A stretch of 58,143 nt of DNA from an uncultured Collinsella sp. (GCA_958405195.1 CATYDM010000009.1:1-58143); one strand, 5' to 3'; positions 15,493 to 24,294 are shown, counted from the first letter of the stretch. Numbers and translations: made by a program. The notes: generated from the sequence alone by a model not told the origin.

Positions 15493-17709
15493 ATGGAACA
15501 ACTCTCGCAATCGGGCTCGCGCGGTCGACGCCGCACGGGCAACGAGCCAGCGCCGCACGAACGCGTGAAGGGCGAACGCCGTGCTAACGAACCGCGACGC
15601 ACCGCGAGCCCCCATCGCGCTTCTGCCAACAACGCGGGCCGCGCCAACACTCCCGCCGCGGAGCAGACGCCTGCTCGCCCCAAGTCCCGCTACATCCCTG
15701 CACTCGACGGCCTGCGTACGCTCGCCGTCGTCGCGGTGGTGCTCTATCACCTTAACCTCACGTGGGCTCAGGGCGGCCTGCTCGGCGTCACGATCTTCTT
15801 TGTGCTTTCGGGCTATCTGATCACGCGCTTGCTGCTCAACGAAGTCGCTAAGACCGGCCGCATCGACCTCAAGAGCTTCTGGATCCGCCGCATCCGTCGC
15901 CTGGTTCCCGCCGTGGTGACCGTCGTGGTGGTGACCTGTGCGCTGTGCACCGCCTTCAACCACGTGATGCTCACCAAGATGCGCCCCGACATCCTGCCGT
16001 CACTGTTGTTCTTCAACAACTGGTGGCAGATTGCCCAAAACGTCTCGTACTTCAATGCTCTGGGCGACCCCTCGCCGCTCACGCACTTTTGGTCGCTTGC
16101 CATCGAGGAACAGTTCTACCTGATTTGGCCGCCACTGCTGTTTGCCATGGTATCCATGCATGTGAGCAAGCCCAACACGCGCCGCGTGGTTCTGGGCCTT
16201 GCCGCGGTATCTGCCCTAGCCATGATGGTGCTTTACAACCCTGCCGCCGACCCCAGCCGCGTGTACTACGGCACCGACACCCGCGTGTTCTCGCTGCTGC
16301 TGGGTGCCTGGATGGCCTTTATCCCCGATCGCGACCTGGCGCCGATGCGTCTCGCTCATCGTTTGGGGCTCAATCGCCTGGCTGGCGCCGCCAAGCACGG
16401 CAAGAGCGCCGAGGGCAAGCCTGGCGAGAAGGCCGACGAAGCAGCCGAGACCACCCCGGCACAGCCGAGCGCCCTCGTGCGCTTTTGGTCCTCGCCCGCA
16501 TCCATCGATGTGTTGGGCGTCGTGGGTCTGGTTGGCCTTGCCGCCATGGTCGCGCTCACCAACGGCTACACTGCCTTCCAGTATCGCGGCGGCACGCTGC
16601 TGTGCTCGATCCTCACGCTCATGGTCATCGCGGCCTGCGTGCAGCCCCAGGGAATGGTTGCCCGCGCGCTGTCCGCCGAGCCGCTCGTATGGGTTGGCAA
16701 GCGCTCGTACAGCATCTACCTGTGGCACTATCCCCTGCTGTTGCTCATGAACCCGGTCGCCAACATCAACGATACGCCCTGGTGGCAGTACATCTTGCAG
16801 GTACTTGTGGTGGTCGCCGTAGCCGAGTGCTCCTATCGCTTTATCGAAACGCCGTTTAGGAAGGGTGCCTTCGGCCGCACCGTCGCCGAATTCCGCGATG
16901 GCACCACCACGCCCGCCAACTGGGCACGCGCGCACATCCCTGTCTGCGCAGCCTGCGCTATCGTGTTGGTCGTTGCACTGGGCGGCCTGATCTTTGTGCC
17001 CGAGACGTCTGCGCTGAGCGGCGAGGGCGCCGAAGTTCTGAACAAAGAAACCAAAAACACCGCGCCCACCGACCAGCAAGCGGCCGACGACACCGACAAG
17101 GACAACGACGGCTTCCCCGATGGCTCCTACGACCTGTTGATGATCGGTGACTCCGTGTCGCTGCGCGCCGTTGATTCCTTTGACGGCGTGTTCCCACACA
17201 GCCATATCGATGCCGAAAAGGGCCGCCAGTTTGATGCGGGCCGCGCGACATTTGAGGGCTATATCCAGCAGAACCTTGCCGGCAAGATCGTGGTCTTTGC
17301 CCTGGGCACCAACGGTTTGGTAACGGATGACCAAATCGACGCCATCATGGCCGATGCAGGAGATAAGCGTATTGTGGTGTTTGTGAACACGCGCAGCCCG
17401 CAGCCGTGGGTTGGCTCTACCAACCAGGCCATCGCCAACGCCGCTACGCGCTACAAGAACGTACGCGTTATCGACTGGTACGGATACAGTGCCAACCGCA
17501 ACGACCTGTTCGATGGCGATGGCACGCATCTATCGACCACTGGCGTGACTGAGTACCTCAACTTGATCCACGATGCCGTCAAGAAGGACCTGCCCGTGCA
17601 TCCCGAGGATCACGTCAACGATCCGCAGCCGGCAGCCGTCAAGTCTGCCACCGACGCACTCGTCAATGCGCTCGCTCTCAAGCCGCACAAGCTGGGCACC
17701 GACAAGTAA
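15493..17709 (+). CDS. Acyltransferase-3 / SGNH fusion (OatA-like)
   Basis: 738 residues. A basic, low-complexity cytosolic N-terminus (1-64) is followed by an acyltransferase-3 domain opening with YIPALDGLRTLAVVAVVLYH, with the conserved Arg and His, and 10-11 transmembrane helices to about residue 505. A charged linker (about 305-330) interrupts the helices. The extracellular C-terminus (about 540-700) is SGNH-like: LLMIGDSVSLRA holds the GDS serine, TNGLVT is block III-like and DGTHLS supplies the Asp-His pair. Such proteins O-acetylate peptidoglycan or other envelope glycans. The start has a weak ribosome site. The exact acceptor is unknown. Confidence 0.9.
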   Translation: MEQLSQSGSRGRRRTGNEPAPHERVKGERRANEPRRTASPHRASANNAGRANTPAAEQTPARPKSRYIPALDGLRTLAVVAVVLYHLNLTWAQGGLLGVTIFFVLSGYLITRLLLNEVAKTGRIDLKSFWIRRIRRLVPAVVTVVVVTCALCTAFNHVMLTKMRPDILPSLLFFNNWWQIAQNVSYFNALGDPSPLTHFWSLAIEEQFYLIWPPLLFAMVSMHVSKPNTRRVVLGLAAVSALAMMVLYNPAADPSRVYYGTDTRVFSLLLGAWMAFIPDRDLAPMRLAHRLGLNRLAGAAKHGKSAEGKPGEKADEAAETTPAQPSALVRFWSSPASIDVLGVVGLVGLAAMVALTNGYTAFQYRGGTLLCSILTLMVIAACVQPQGMVARALSAEPLVWVGKRSYSIYLWHYPLLLLMNPVANINDTPWWQYILQVLVVVAVAECSYRFIETPFRKGAFGRTVAEFRDGTTTPANWARAHIPVCAACAIVLVVALGGLIFVPETSALSGEGAEVLNKETKNTAPTDQQAADDTDKDNDGFPDGSYDLLMIGDSVSLRAVDSFDGVFPHSHIDAEKGRQFDAGRATFEGYIQQNLAGKIVVFALGTNGLVTDDQIDAIMADAGDKRIVVFVNTRSPQPWVGSTNQAIANAATRYKNVRVIDWYGYSANRNDLFDGDGTHLSTTGVTEYLNLIHDAVKKDLPVHPEDHVNDPQPAAVKSATDALVNALALKPHKLGTDK

Positions 17710-17732
17710 CCTGCAGCGCAAACTTCCCACAT

Positions 17733-17770
17733 CCGGAGGGGGTGTCTGCCACGGCAGACACCCCCTCCGG
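17733..17770. terminator. 18-bp perfect hairpin after the acyltransferase gene
   Basis: CCGGAGGGGGTGTCTGCC and its exact complement are separated by 2 nt. It sits 24 nt past the stop codon. No T-run follows, so it could be a terminator or an mRNA-stabilising repeat. Confidence 0.7.
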
Positions 17771-17915
17771 CAGTTAGGGACACTCCTGGCGCAGCCAATG
17801 AAGACCTCTACGGATGAATTCCAGGCCGCTCCGTCGCTCCAGACATCGTTTCCGCGCCTCGTGCCTGCCCCAAACAATCAAAACAAGCCCTTTTCGCCGC
17901 ACCCTCAAAGGTCTG

Positions 17916-18142
17916 TGGGCAAAAAAGGGCAAATATGAGTACTGTTACCATTTTAGTAGCAGGCAAAACCACCCAAAATGACGTCCGAGCGACCCCTACA
18001 ACCCCCTAAAGCAGCCAACCTGACTGGTTTAAGGCGTATTGGAGCCAATTTTAATGAACATACTAAAGGCTATGTTCATTATCTTTTAGGATGTAAATGC
18101 TATTCACTTAGCAACAGTACTCATATTTGGCATTTTTTGTCC
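17916..18142. repeat. 227-bp element with 30-bp imperfect terminal inverted repeats
   Basis: The left arm (17916-17945) and right arm (18113-18142) match at 27 of 30 positions in inverted orientation and include CAAATATGAGTACTGTT. The interior is AT-richer than the genes and holds a small dyad, TGAACATA/TATGTTCA (18054-18077). There is no coding potential. It is MITE-like or a nested palindromic repeat. Confidence 0.7.
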
Positions 18143-18172
18143 ATTGCTATATAACTAACACCCTATAGCAGA

Positions 18173-18207
18173 CAAAAAACAGGCCGCAGCCCATCGCTGC
18201 GGCCTGT
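18173..18207 (-). terminator. Rho-independent terminator of the NRAMP-like gene
   Basis: On the minus strand a perfect 11-bp stem (ACAGGCCGCAG / CTGCGGCCTGT) with a 7-nt loop is followed by TTTTTT. It lies 20 nt past the transporter stop. Confidence 0.9.
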
Positions 18208-18226
18208 TCGGAAGCAAAAGTGGGCG

Positions 18227-19489
18227 TTAAGCGCTGTAGCCCATCGCTTGCAGCACAAACATGACGACTGTCAGCACCGTAATCACGGCGATAGTCGCCC
18301 AAGTGAGCACGTTCCACACACGGCCGTTGCGGTTGGCACCCATAATGTGGCGATCCGCCGCGATAACCACCTGGAATACCAAGACTACAGGCAGCAGCAC
18401 GCCATTGATGACCTGCGAGGTCATCATAATCTGGAACAGATCGACGCCGGGCATAAGCACCAGCACGGCAGAAATGCCGATGATGGCCGTAATGATGCCG
18501 CGGTAAACCGGGGCCTCGTCCCAGCTGCGATCGGCGCCGCGCTCCCAACCAAAAGCCTCACAGATGGCACTCGACGTAACGCCCGGCAGCACGCAGGCAG
18601 CCAAAAAACTCGCTGCGACCAGGCCCGAGGCGAACAGCACCGTGGACCACTGGCCCGCGATGGGCTCCAACGCGCGAGCGGCATCGGCGGCATCGCTAAT
18701 TTGAATACCCGCCGGGAACAGCACCGTACCGGTCGTGATGATAATGAAGCCCGCAATGATATCGGCGGCAAGCGAGCCGCTCACAGTATCGATGCGCTGC
18801 AGCACGATATCGTCCTCGCCCGCGTTCTTATCGACCACGTTGTTCTGCGCCAAGAAAATCATCCACGGCGCGATGGTGGTACCGATCGTTGCGACCACGA
18901 GCGACACGTAGCTGGGGTCATTTTGAATGTTAGGCACGACCAGGTCGACCGCGACCTCACCCCAGTTGGGGCCAGCCATAAACGCGGCGACAATATAGGT
19001 CACGAAGACGCAGCTTACCAGCAGCAGAATCTTCTCGATGCGCTGGAAACTACCCGACATGGTAAGCATCCACACCAGCAGCGCCACCAACGGCACCGAG
19101 ATGCTCGCCGGCACGCCAAAGAGAGCAAGGCCGCTGGCGATACCCGCAAACTCCGAAATGGTCACAGCCGTGTTGGCGATCAACAGCGCCGCCATAGCAA
19201 GTACACTCTTGCGCACGCCAAAGCGCTCGCGGATGAGCGATGCCAGGCCCTTGCCCGTGACGCAGCCGCAGCGCGCCGCGGTCTCCTGCGTCACGATGAG
19301 CAGCACAGTCATGACGGGAAGCATCCAGAGCATCTTGTAGCCATAGCTGGCGCCCGCGCTGGAATACGTTGCAATGCCGCCGGCGTCATTGCCCGAAAGC
19401 GCCGCCAGCAGACCGGGACCCATAGCGCCAAAGATGGCCGCGATGGTCAACTTTTGCTTGGTGCCCGACTTTTGCTTGGTATTTTGCAC
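18227..19489 (-). CDS. NRAMP/SLC11-family transporter, probably Mg2+/Mn2+ (NRMT-like)
   Basis: 420 residues from a GTG at 19489, with AGGTGG 4 nt before it; the frame is open 21 codons further but would overlap the upstream gene. About 11 transmembrane helices. The first-helix motif, DPGN in classical NRAMP, reads NDAGGI here, and the sixth-helix MPH motif reads APW (GTTIAPWMIF). Loss of the metal-selective Met is the hallmark of the magnesium-transporting NRMT clade known from Eggerthella lenta. It starts 8 nt after an MgtE-N/CBS gene and is very likely cotranscribed with it. Family firm; Mg2+ preference inferred. Confidence 0.85.
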   Translation of the reverse strand: MQNTKQKSGTKQKLTIAAIFGAMGPGLLAALSGNDAGGIATYSSAGASYGYKMLWMLPVMTVLLIVTQETAARCGCVTGKGLASLIRERFGVRKSVLAMAALLIANTAVTISEFAGIASGLALFGVPASISVPLVALLVWMLTMSGSFQRIEKILLLVSCVFVTYIVAAFMAGPNWGEVAVDLVVPNIQNDPSYVSLVVATIGTTIAPWMIFLAQNNVVDKNAGEDDIVLQRIDTVSGSLAADIIAGFIIITTGTVLFPAGIQISDAADAARALEPIAGQWSTVLFASGLVAASFLAACVLPGVTSSAICEAFGWERGADRSWDEAPVYRGIITAIIGISAVLVLMPGVDLFQIMMTSQVINGVLLPVVLVFQVVIAADRHIMGANRNGRVWNVLTWATIAVITVLTVVMFVLQAMGYSA

Positions 19490-19497
19490 GCGACCAC

Positions 19498-21342
19498 CTA
19501 ACCAATGACCGACATGGTGAGCAGCACCGCAGCGGCGCAGTACGCTACGCATGAGATCATGACGGCAATAACGTTCATGGCGGTGCCCGACGTGTTGAGG
19601 TCATGCTCGTCACGCCAGAACAGCACCATCAGGTAAATCACGGCGCTCATGTTGCCGACCAGGCAAATGATGGCAGCGATATTAAAGGACCCGGTAAAGA
19701 GTTGCTCCTCAAACATGGGCGCATCGGGGAACGCGGCGGTGCGCACCAGCTGGGCGCACAGGTAGGTCACGAGTGACAGAATCAGGCCCATGCCCGTGCT
19801 CTGGAAGAAGAACCCCAGATACGGCTTGGGCTCGTCGTCGTGACCGTCATACTCCAGGAAGTAGTTCTTGACGAACGACACCATGCGCGAGGCCGCCAGC
19901 AGCACGAGCGGCATGGCGCACATGGGGAACACCACCAGATGCGCGGAGCCGAGCGCCGTTCCCAGCACGGTCGCCATGATGCACGACGCGATGCCCCATA
20001 CAACAACCCAGTACTGGCGATGCACGAACCAGCTGAGCACGTTCGTCGAGTCGTCCGACGCGCTATCGCCCGAGCCGACACCGGCGATCTGCAGGTCCTC
20101 CTGATGCTCCTCGGCGATAACGTCCATGGCGTCGTCAAAGGTCACGATACCCAAGATGTGGCGGTTCTCGTCGCAAACGGGGATGGCAACCAGGTCGTAC
20201 TTGGTCATCTCGTCCGTTACGTCTTCCTGGTCCTCGTCGGGCGACACATAGACCAGGTCGCGATAGGCCAGCTGGCCCAGCGTGGCATCGCGGTCGGCCA
20301 CGATCAACGTGCGCAGCGAGAGCACGCCGGTGAGCATGCCGCTCGGATCCTCGGTATAGACGTAATAGACACTCTCGAAGTCCTCATCGAGTTTGCGAAT
20401 CGCCTCGATGGCATCGCCGACCGTCGCCGTGGCGGGCAGCGAGACAAACTCCGAGGTCATGATGCGGCCGGCGGTGTTGTCCTCATACCCCAGCAGGTTA
20501 CGAATCGCCTTCTCCTCCTTGACGCCCATCAGGCGCAGGAGCTTCTCGGCCTTCTCGTAATCGAGCTCGTCGATCAGGTCGGCGGCGTCGTCCGGGTCCA
20601 TCATGGCCAGCATCGACGATGCGTCCGTGTCGGACAGGCCCTCGAGCATCTCGGTCATAAGCTCGTCGTCATCGAACTCCGAGATGGCCTCGGCGGCCTG
20701 GGCAGTATCGAGCTGTGCAAACACCTGCGCACGCAGGCGCGGGTCGAGCTGCTCGATGATGTCGGCAATGTCGGCAGGGTGCAGCTCGCCAAGCGTCTTG
20801 TGCGACACCGAGAGCTGGATGTTCTTAGTCGAGCGATCGAGCAGGTCCATGTAAGACCAGGCGATAATGTCCTCACTGAGCGGCTTGCCCAGGTGCTTCA
20901 TAAAGCCCTCGACGATATGCTCGAGTGCGGGGCTGATCGCGCGCAGCAGACCGCGGGCGCCCACTTCGGCGCCCAGCAGGCGCAGCTGGTTTTCGCCCGA
21001 CATGGAAAACTTGATGTCGTTTACGCGCACGACCTTCATGCCCTGCGTGTCGACAATCTGCTTGTTGAGCACGTCGCGGGCAAGCAAGAGTTCGGTCGGC
21101 TGCAGGTACGAAAAACGGATTTCGGTGGCCGACGTCTTAAGGTGTACACCCGTCTCGTCGATACGGTCGACCCATTTGCGCCAGCTGATCATAAACGGCG
21201 TCTTGCCGGGTCCGCGGAACGCGAGCGACGTCACGTGCGGAAAAACTTCGCCGGTGGCAATGCCAAAATCGTTCACTACGCCGAGCTTTTCGCCATCGAC
21301 GTCCAAGACCGGCAACTTGAGCATCTCACTCAGATAATTCAA
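19498..21342 (-). CDS. MgtE-N / CBS domain membrane protein
   Basis: 614 residues. A PRC-barrel-like N-terminus (1-90) precedes an MgtE_N helical domain (about 165-300: LHPADIADIIEQLD, MDPDDAADLIDELD), a CBS pair (about 310-420) and about five C-terminal helices that do not look like the MgtE channel. In MgtE the acidic N and CBS domains sense Mg2+, so this is probably a regulatory or accessory subunit for the downstream NRAMP-like transporter. The start is uncertain: TTG at 21342 has GGGGAG 5 nt upstream, while ATG at 21324 directly follows a 10-codon upstream reading frame. Confidence 0.85.
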   Translation of the reverse strand: MNYLSEMLKLPVLDVDGEKLGVVNDFGIATGEVFPHVTSLAFRGPGKTPFMISWRKWVDRIDETGVHLKTSATEIRFSYLQPTELLLARDVLNKQIVDTQGMKVVRVNDIKFSMSGENQLRLLGAEVGARGLLRAISPALEHIVEGFMKHLGKPLSEDIIAWSYMDLLDRSTKNIQLSVSHKTLGELHPADIADIIEQLDPRLRAQVFAQLDTAQAAEAISEFDDDELMTEMLEGLSDTDASSMLAMMDPDDAADLIDELDYEKAEKLLRLMGVKEEKAIRNLLGYEDNTAGRIMTSEFVSLPATATVGDAIEAIRKLDEDFESVYYVYTEDPSGMLTGVLSLRTLIVADRDATLGQLAYRDLVYVSPDEDQEDVTDEMTKYDLVAIPVCDENRHILGIVTFDDAMDVIAEEHQEDLQIAGVGSGDSASDDSTNVLSWFVHRQYWVVVWGIASCIMATVLGTALGSAHLVVFPMCAMPLVLLAASRMVSFVKNYFLEYDGHDDEPKPYLGFFFQSTGMGLILSLVTYLCAQLVRTAAFPDAPMFEEQLFTGSFNIAAIICLVGNMSAVIYLMVLFWRDEHDLNTSGTAMNVIAVMISCVAYCAAAVLLTMSVIG

Positions 21343-21358
21343 TGGTGCTCCCCATCAT
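21326..21358 (-). CDS. Possible 10-codon leader peptide
   Basis: GGAGG (21363-21367) precedes ATG-ATG and a short frame encoding MMGSTIELSE, whose TGA is one base before an ATG (21324) of the MgtE-N/CBS gene. The frame also overlaps the alternative TTG start. It has a better ribosome site than either gene start, so translational coupling or leader-based control is possible. This is only an inference from the arrangement. Confidence 0.4.
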   Translation of the reverse strand: MMGSTIELSE

Positions 21359-21365
21359 AATTCCT

Positions 21366-21394
21366 CCGGACGCGGCCGCGCGTGCGGCGTCCGG
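21366..21394 (-). promoter_or_regulatory. GC-rich hairpin abutting the leader ribosome site
   Basis: CCGGACGC (21366-21373) pairs with GCGTCCGG (21387-21394). The first arm shares two bases with the complement of GGAGG. A second dyad, CCCCATGCA-like, lies at about 21451-21483. The rest of 21395-21633 shows nothing I recognise; it does not match an M-box magnesium riboswitch. Confidence 0.45.
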
Positions 21395-21633
21395 GGGCTT
21401 CTGGATATGTATACGCATGCGCGGGCGGCACGCCGCTCGACGCTTACACCCCGTGCATGCGCAAAAAGCACCTGCATGGGGTCATCGACTGTATGGTCGA
21501 GGTTTGGATTTCACCTGTAACCTTTCTCTTGACCCTCATTAACCGCAGTAACTATAGCATCAGCATCGCCCTGCGGCATCGAATTTATGCGCTGCACATT
21601 GCAGGCATACCAAACGCTGACGCATCCGTGACA

Positions 21634-21673
21634 TAGTCATTGGGGACGTTCTTAAACGACTACCCAATGACTA
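21634..21673. repeat. REP-like palindrome D3, nested
   Basis: TAGTCATTGGG and CCCAATGACTA form a perfect 11-bp outer stem. Inside, TAGTCATT can alternatively pair with AACGACTA (one mismatch) around the family loop GGGGACGTTCTTA. The last three bases are the stop codon of the deacetylase-like gene on the minus strand. Confidence 0.8.
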
Positions 21674-23077
21674 CTCTGTGGTGTCGTCGTCCTCGGCAAG
21701 TTGGGGGAACACGGCGTCCTTGGGCATGGTGACCTTCGTCAGCGAGGTGAGCTTTTTGCTCAATGCCGTGTCCGTCTTGACCAGGTCGCTGAGCGTCACG
21801 ATCTTGTAGCCGTCGGCAATGAGGCCGTCGATAATCTGCGGCAGCGCCTCGAGCGTCTGCTCGGCGCATTCGTCTCTATCGGTGAGCAGCACGATATTGC
21901 CCGGCGTCACCGAATCGAGCACCGTCGAGACCTGCTCGTCGGCACCGTTGAGCAGCCAGTCGCCCGAGTCAATATTCCACGAGACCACGGCGGAGACCAG
22001 GTCCATCGCATCAATCCAGTTTTGCTCGTCAAAGGCAGCGTAGGGAGCACGCAGCAGCATCGTCTTCACGCCGGTCGCCGACTTAATCGCATCGGTGCCT
22101 TTCGTGATCTGTTCGCGTACCGCCTCACGGTCCTGACCCTTGAGCGAATCGTCGCTGTAGCTGTTGGATCCGATCTCGCACCCGGCGTCGACAATCGCCT
22201 TGGCCGTGGCAGGCGAGGCCTCGGCCGCATCGCCCGAAAGGAAGAACGTCGCGGTGACGCCCTTTTCCTTGAGCACCTGCAAGATCTGTTTGGTGGCGCC
22301 GCTCGGACCCTCGTCAAACGTCAGTGCCACGTACTTTTTGTTGCCCTTGGGCGCCACGCTGGCGCACGCAACAACGCAATCGGTGGCGGGCACAACCTCG
22401 CCGCGGTCTTGCGTCTTGCCTGACTGCTCACCAACCCACACCTCGGATCGGCCCTGGACACCCCATGTCTGCACATACTCGATAGCGCCCGTGCCCTCGA
22501 CCTTGAGCTTGGGCTCGATAACCGTAGCCTGAACCTCGTGCTTCTCGTAAGTGTTACGGCCATCCTTGACCGTCACCTTCTCGCCGCCCTCGAGTTCGCG
22601 GCTATCCCATTTGCCCTGCTTCACGCGCTTGCCGTCGACCTTCACCGACAGCTTTTCGCCCCCATGGCGCTTGAGCACGCTGTCATCGACGGCCAGCAGG
22701 TCGCCTGCGTCGTAGGTGTCAGTCAACTCCTGGTCGTCGATGAGGTTTTGTAGCGTAGAGCCCACGCGCACCGCGGTCTTCTGGCCGTTGAGCTCCACGT
22801 CCACACTGCGGTTGACGTAGCCCACGACGGCGGCGATAAACAGCACGAGCGCGCAACCCACGGCGATGAGCGCGTAGGGCAGGCGAGACGAACGACGGGG
22901 CGTACGGCTGTTGCCGATGCGCGCACTGCGATCGCTAAACCCACGGCTATGGTTGAGGTACATCGCGCCGGGCTTACGGTGACGCTTGCGCTGACCGCTG
23001 GGCAGCTGCCCCAGGTCGCGGCGCGCCGTCGGACGCGCACCCGAACGCCCGTTTAAGGTGGATCCGTTTTGGCGCAT
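21671..23077 (-). CDS. Polysaccharide deacetylase-like protein with degenerate metal site
   Basis: 468 residues. A basic cytosolic N-terminus (1-67), one membrane helix (about 68-88), a beta-rich extracellular segment (about 90-225) and a NodB/CE4 domain (about 245-440). Motif 1 reads LTFDEGP (usually TFDDGP). Motif 2, normally with two metal-binding His (HTxxH type), reads GSNSYSDDSL, with both His lost. Motif 3 is RAPYAAF. The fold is kept while the zinc ligands are not, so it is probably not a standard deacetylase; it may bind glycan. The stop codon lies inside a REP-like palindrome. Confidence 0.85.
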   Translation of the reverse strand: MRQNGSTLNGRSGARPTARRDLGQLPSGQRKRHRKPGAMYLNHSRGFSDRSARIGNSRTPRRSSRLPYALIAVGCALVLFIAAVVGYVNRSVDVELNGQKTAVRVGSTLQNLIDDQELTDTYDAGDLLAVDDSVLKRHGGEKLSVKVDGKRVKQGKWDSRELEGGEKVTVKDGRNTYEKHEVQATVIEPKLKVEGTGAIEYVQTWGVQGRSEVWVGEQSGKTQDRGEVVPATDCVVACASVAPKGNKKYVALTFDEGPSGATKQILQVLKEKGVTATFFLSGDAAEASPATAKAIVDAGCEIGSNSYSDDSLKGQDREAVREQITKGTDAIKSATGVKTMLLRAPYAAFDEQNWIDAMDLVSAVVSWNIDSGDWLLNGADEQVSTVLDSVTPGNIVLLTDRDECAEQTLEALPQIIDGLIADGYKIVTLSDLVKTDTALSKKLTSLTKVTMPKDAVFPQLAEDDDTTE

Positions 23078-23098
23078 ATGCCCTCCCCCATAAACACA

Positions 23099-23128
23099 GC
23101 AAGCCGGAGCAACAGGTCTCCGGCTTGC
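23099..23128 (-). terminator. Hairpin after the PRC-barrel gene
   Basis: GCAAGCCGGAG pairs perfectly with CTCCGGCTTGC around an 8-nt loop. On the minus strand it lies 21 nt past the PRC-barrel stop and is followed by TGTGTTT, a weak T-rich tail. Confidence 0.7.
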
Positions 23129-23149
23129 CTCCCATCATTTGGTACGTCG

Positions 23150-23905
23150 CTATTTTGTAGCTTTTGACGAGCCTCCGCTCGCCTTTTGGTATTCGTCCTT
23201 AAAGGCCTTGAACATGCCGCGCGTCTTGCCGAGCTGCTTGCCCAGTGCGCGACTGCCCTTGTCCACGGCAACCGATCCCTTGTCGTCGAGCACCTTGGCA
23301 CCCTTTTTGACCTTGTCGCCCACCACGACGCTGGCCTCGGCGGCCTTGGCAGCCGCACCGCCCGAATACCCGAGCGACTTGACCTCGTCCGAGACGACCA
23401 TCGCGCCGTTCTCGTAGCCGCGCAGCATCGTCGGCGGCACCTGCGTGTCACCAACCAAAACACTCGAAGCAGCACCGGCGGTCACATAGAATGCCTGCAC
23501 GATGCCCGAGCGTGGCTTGAACTCAACGTCCGAGCAATAGCCCACGACGTCGCCCGATTCCGTGCGCACGTCCATACCGACCCAGATGATGCAATCGTCC
23601 AGGTTGATGTCGAGGCGCTTGGCGGCGGCGGCATCGTACGTGTCCTTGACGTCATCGACCGCAATGGCGCCCTCGTAGACACCAATGGCGTCGAGCGCTA
23701 CGAATCGGTCGGGACGCTCGATCATGCCCGCGATATCGGACTGGCGGACCATAAAGCCGACCACGCGCGTACCGCCCGGGGTAAAGACCGGAAAGTGAAT
23801 CTTTCCGAGCTTTTTAGGGCTGCGCGGCGTGCCGTCCTTTTTGGTGCGCTTGTCCTCGGTAGGCTTGCGATAGATCTTGGCGCCGACAAAATCCCCGGCG
23901 CGCAT
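23150..23905 (-). CDS. PRC-barrel domain protein
   Basis: 251 residues, soluble. The N-terminal half carries beta strands and a GxVVGF-type turn typical of a PRC-barrel (RVVGFMVRQSDIAGM, about residues 46-60). A second barrel-like repeat follows (GDVVGYCSDVEFKPRSG, about 117-133). The C-terminus (about 180-251) is Ala/Lys-rich and probably helical. It starts on the last base of the YtxH-type gene's stop (TAATG), implying coupled translation. PRC-barrels act as interaction or RNA/ribosome-associated modules; no specific role is evident here. Confidence 0.75.
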   Translation of the reverse strand: MRAGDFVGAKIYRKPTEDKRTKKDGTPRSPKKLGKIHFPVFTPGGTRVVGFMVRQSDIAGMIERPDRFVALDAIGVYEGAIAVDDVKDTYDAAAAKRLDINLDDCIIWVGMDVRTESGDVVGYCSDVEFKPRSGIVQAFYVTAGAASSVLVGDTQVPPTMLRGYENGAMVVSDEVKSLGYSGGAAAKAAEASVVVGDKVKKGAKVLDDKGSVAVDKGSRALGKQLGKTRGMFKAFKDEYQKASGGSSKATK

Positions 23906-24294
23906 TATGCCTCGGTCGAGGGCTCCGCAGCCTCGGTATCAGCCTCGACGGCGTTCTCGACCACGACGTCGGCGGCAGGCGTCACGTTGCCGCCCGAAAT
24001 GGCGTCGTTGAGCTGCTCACGCAGCTGGTCCATGCGCTCGCGGGCCAGGTCGACCTTGGCGCGCAGGTCGTCGGTCTTGGCGTCGACCATCGGGCCAAAG
24101 TCATTCACCGCAGCACGGGCCTCCTCGGCGCTGTGCTCGTAGGTGTCGCGCATATTGTCCCAGGCGTCGTTGGCGATATCGGCAGCCATGGCGCGGGTCT
24201 CGGCGCCCGAGCGCGGGGCCAGAGCAACGCCGACAATAGCGCCGGCAGCGGCACCAAAAAGTGCGCCGGAGACAAAGCTGAAAGTCTTACCCAT
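23905..24294 (-). CDS. YtxH-like small membrane-anchored protein
   Basis: About 129 residues from the ATG at 24294 (AGGAG lies 10 nt upstream; another ATG sits at 24300). A single N-terminal helix with the glycine-rich YtxH pattern (FGAAAGAIVGVALAPRSG) is followed by an amphipathic, coiled-coil-prone helix and an Ala/Glu-rich tail. YtxH-type proteins are general-stress-associated envelope proteins of unknown mechanism. It is translationally coupled to the PRC-barrel gene. Confidence 0.75.
   Translation of the reverse strand: MGKTFSFVSGALFGAAAGAIVGVALAPRSGAETRAMAADIANDAWDNMRDTYEHSAEEARAAVNDFGPMVDAKTDDLRAKVDLARERMDQLREQLNDAISGGNVTPAADVVVENAVEADTEAAEPSTEA

Noticed and set aside
21343..21633. 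M-box (Mg2+) riboswitch before the MgtE-N/CBS gene
   Set aside because: I could not match the conserved M-box core; only hairpins and a short leader frame are visible.
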